Shown here piece by piece: positions 61,560 through 64,000 of a stretch of 64,000 bases of DNA. Position 1 is the stretch's first letter. Each line of letters starts with the position of its first letter. Under the pieces are notes generated by a model. It saw nothing but the letters and a program-made list of their open reading frames with translations. It was not told the DNA's origin and ran no database searches. This DNA comes from Pontederia crassipes (taxonomy: Eukaryota > Streptophyta > Magnoliopsida > Commelinales > Pontederiaceae): contig CM060194.1 of the NCBI GenBank assembly GCA_030549335.1, positions 63,330,547 through 63,394,546 on the forward strand, in the 5' to 3' direction. The position numbers and the translations under genes were made by a program.

Positions 61560-62060
61560 TCGTCAAATCAACACGACATGAATATGAAAATTTAAGGTAA
61601 CACTCTCAGGATTATAATGGTATAGCTCTTTGCTTTAAACGTTCCATAATTCTTCGTCTAGGGATTTTAAAATGCCAAGGTACCTTTTTCGGTTCGGCTG
61701 TTGAAGTTTTTCGACGAACTGTTCGTCGCCGGTCGTTCTACGTCGACTGGGAGGATTCGCCTGGCTCCTGCGCATGTCAAGGAGGGTCGAGGTGCGTCAA
61801 AGAGGGGTCGATTTGTGTGTGTTCCGATCGCCTCTGCTTCTGCCGCTCAATGTCGCGTCAGTCGCCGAACGAGAGGAAGAGAAAGAGGCGAGGGAGTGGT
61901 CGGCAAGGGGTTCCAAGAGGGCGCAGGGGCGCCCCCATGGCCCCCTCATATAGCCCCGGCCGACCCTTGGTCGGCTGGAGGCGAAATGATCGAAAACTGC
62001 CGACCGTTCGTTTCGTCTTCTCCTTTTTTTAGAAGACGATGCGTTACACCTCGCCCTAGA
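61560..62060. other. GC-rich region, possibly LTR or leader of a retroelement
   Basis: A GC-rich stretch with an open frame on the plus strand (61701-62306) whose translation is Arg/Gly/Ser/Pro-rich low complexity, without a domain. It ends near GCGTTACACCTCGCCC, reminiscent of the GCGTTACA end of the LTR at 3421. No second copy was found, so the identity is a guess. Confidence 0.3.
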
Positions 62061-62570
62061 ACTTTAAGGCGTGACACTCCTCCTTCGACGTTGCCTCCTC
62101 CTCCTCCTCCTCCTCCTCCACCTCCTTGTCAGGTGCTGCCTCCTGCTCCTCCTTCCTCATTCTACCCACGGCCGTCGTTGTCTCCTCCTTCCCCTGTCCC
62201 TGCCTCCAGCTCCTCCACCTCCTCCTCCTCGTCCGTGTCTCCTTCTCCCCACTCCTCCTCGTCTCGTTCCCCTGTCGCTCTGTCACTCCCCATCCTAGAA
62301 CTTTAGGGCGTGACACTCCTCCTCCACCTCACTCATTCCCGTCCTCCTTCGACGTTGCCTCCTCCAGATCCTCCATCTCCTCGTCAGCTGCTGCCTCCTG
62401 CTCCTCCTTCCTCATTCTACTCATGGCCGTCGCTGCCTCCTCCTCCTCCACCACCTCCTCGTCGGTCGCTGCCTCGTGCTCCTCCTCTCTCATTCTACCC
62501 ACGGCCGTCGCTGCCTCCTCCTCCTTCGTTCCCTCTCCTTTCTCCGACGGAGGGCCAGGCTCATCCTCAT
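62045..62570. repeat. CTCC-rich coding-like minisatellite
   Basis: The block CTAGAACTTTA(A/G)GGCGTGACAC is repeated near 62055 and 62295. Between and after it, about 85-bp units of CTGCCTCCTGCTCCTCC, CTCATTCTACCCACGGCCGTC and CTCCTCC runs recur (near 62139, 62392, 62478). Because unit length keeps phase, the minus strand gives a Glu-rich peptide repeat (ATAVGRMRKEEQEAA). This explains the long frames here; no gene is supported. Confidence 0.65.
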
Positions 62571-62589
62571 CGGGGACATCCCAGGAAGA

Positions 62590-62755
62590 AATGACACCCT
62601 CTCCACAAAGGTTGAAGTTCTGTCCCTCGATCGCTTTTTTCTCTGGTGCAAACAACATACGTGAACGAGAAAGAAACGGCGCCCTCTCCACAAAGGTTGA
62701 AGTCATGTCCCTCGCTTTTCTCTGTTGCAAGCGACATACATGAACGAGGAAGATG
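62590..62755. repeat. Tandem duplication of about 90 bp
   Basis: CCCTCTCCACAAAGGTTGAAG followed by TGTCCCTCG, a CTCTG(G/T)TGCAA word and ACATACNTGAACGAG occurs twice, starting near 62598 and 62681. It lies directly downstream of the CTCC minisatellite. Confidence 0.7.
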
Positions 62756-62799
62756 ACTAACATCTGTAATTTTCTTAGAGCTGTTCATTTCAGAATCTT

Positions 62800-63760
62800 G
62801 GACAAAATCTTGTAGTGCTTAGGTGGTCTGTATCTTGATTTTTAGTCCTAGCCGTATATTTATTACTTTCATTTATTGAATCTCAGACTATAAAGAAATA
62901 TTAATTTCTACATATTTATCATATTTTGTTTGAACAAATGTATAATAATAATAATAAGTATATATAATACATGTAGTATGACAGTTTCATCAAAATCGTC
63001 TTCTAATATCACAAGACAAAACTTTTTCTACATAGTATATAATAATAATTTTAAACCCAAATCATTGTGTATTTTATCCATATAAAGCACTAGTGTTATT
63101 ATTTTCCCAGTAGTACATGTATTATTGAAAGAATGAGAATACAATTTTCTTATCATATCGATTCTAGTACTAGAGCATATTCAATATATCAAAAAATATA
63201 TAATAATTTAAATAAGTATATTAAAATAGAAACCATAGCAATACATAATAAACAGAAGTCATAATATTATCTTATTTTCTCTATCTTATTTTATAATTAC
63301 AAAACTTATCTTCAAAATCTAGATTTTTCTTCTCTTATTAATTTATAAGATCAAACATTAAATTAATAATATTCATCATTGGTTCGACACTCTTACTCCT
63401 TTTTACTATATTACTCGAGTGACTAGTGCACTTGCTAGCGATTTTATTTTGCTACATCATTTTACGCATCAGCCCTCAAGGGGTATTATTGTCCCCCCCC
63501 CCAAATCACTGCCCTCACAAGGGAAAAAATTCTTCAAAGTCGGAGCCCTGCTCGGAGATTTCCCATGAGGCCTTGCAAGGGTCAGGGAATATTACGATCC
63601 CTAATTACACCCAAGCTAGGCCATGTTATCACGAATAGTAAAGTAATATTTATTTATTGTGTAAGTACACTTGAACCGCCTCACACCCATGTGCCTCCAC
63701 CTTATTCAACATGTATATGTTTATCTTTGGGTATTGAAAAAAATCACATTGAGTATGAAG
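62800..63760. other. AT-rich intergenic DNA
   Basis: No gene is supported. A run of about ten C lies at 63495-63504. Confidence 0.45.
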
Positions 63761-64000
63761 CTACCTCTTCCTCCACCTTCTCATTCCCGTCTATCATTAT
63801 CTCCTCCTCCACATTCCCCTCCAACGTCGCCTCCTCTTCCTAGTCTCGTTTCTATCTATCATTGCCTCCTCCTCTACCTCCTCATTGTCGTGTTGCCTCG
63901 TCCTCCTCCTCATTCTACCTATCATCGCCACTGCCTACTCTTGCTCATTCTACCTGTCACTTCTGCCTCCTCCTCATCCTCATTTCCTCTCCTTTCTTCG
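63761..64000. repeat. Second CTCC-rich minisatellite block, cut by the window edge
   Basis: CCTCCTC-rich sequence with CTCATTCTACCTATCATCGCC and CTCATTCTACCTGTCAC recurs here, resembling the units at 62.1-62.5 kb. It continues beyond the right edge. Confidence 0.55.

Noticed and set aside
61701-62306. 201-codon plus frame in the GC-rich region
   Set aside because: Arg/Gly, then Pro/Ser low-complexity translation over a minisatellite, with no domain.

Overview
This window looks like nuclear DNA from a flowering plant. The evidence is multi-exon genes with GT-AG introns, two Aux/IAA genes, a plastid-targeted psbW gene, an OSB organellar DNA-binding protein gene and many plant transposon remnants. 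GC-rich first exons in AT-rich surroundings fit a monocot, possibly not a grass, but that is an inference. No bacterial or viral gene and no CRISPR array is seen.

Layout. 1-5292 is the 5' part of a minus-strand Ty3/gypsy retrotransposon with one complete 1.87 kb LTR; its integrase end and second LTR lie left of the window. 5.3-9.2 kb is AT-rich DNA holding a tRNA-derived SINE and a hAT-type MITE, both with target duplications. 10.0-13.2 kb (+) is a six-exon Raf-like protein kinase gene. 13.2-20.4 kb is intergenic, with another hAT-type MITE and an unassigned degenerate island. 20.5-23.5 kb (+) is a five-exon OSB gene with an RTE LINE fragment in intron 3. 25.4-26.3 kb (-) and 36.0-38.9 kb (+) are two Aux/IAA genes arranged head to head, separated by 9.7 kb of microsatellite-rich DNA. 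40.5-45.7 kb (-) is an eleven-exon F-box/LRR gene resembling FBL17. 46-52.7 kb is a repeat zone: a degenerate tandem array, a MITE, a TIR element carrying a broken RING-H2 (ATL) gene, and a CACTA end. 54.2-54.7 kb (-) is psbW. 55-64 kb is mostly repeats: an RTE-derived short element, an alternating tandem array, a dense cluster of CGGTCGACCG palindromes and CTCC-rich minisatellites.

How genes relate. The Aux/IAA pair is the clearest functional unit. The minus gene is of the short IAA1-4 type and the plus gene of the IAA7/14/16/17 type, matching the ancient divergent pairs known in Arabidopsis. The kinase, OSB, FBL17-like and psbW genes are independent loci.

CDS models were built by hand from reading frames and splice signals. 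All five have continuous phase and end in a stop, but untranslated regions and transcription starts are not resolved. Repeat family assignments rest on termini, target duplications and motifs seen by eye.
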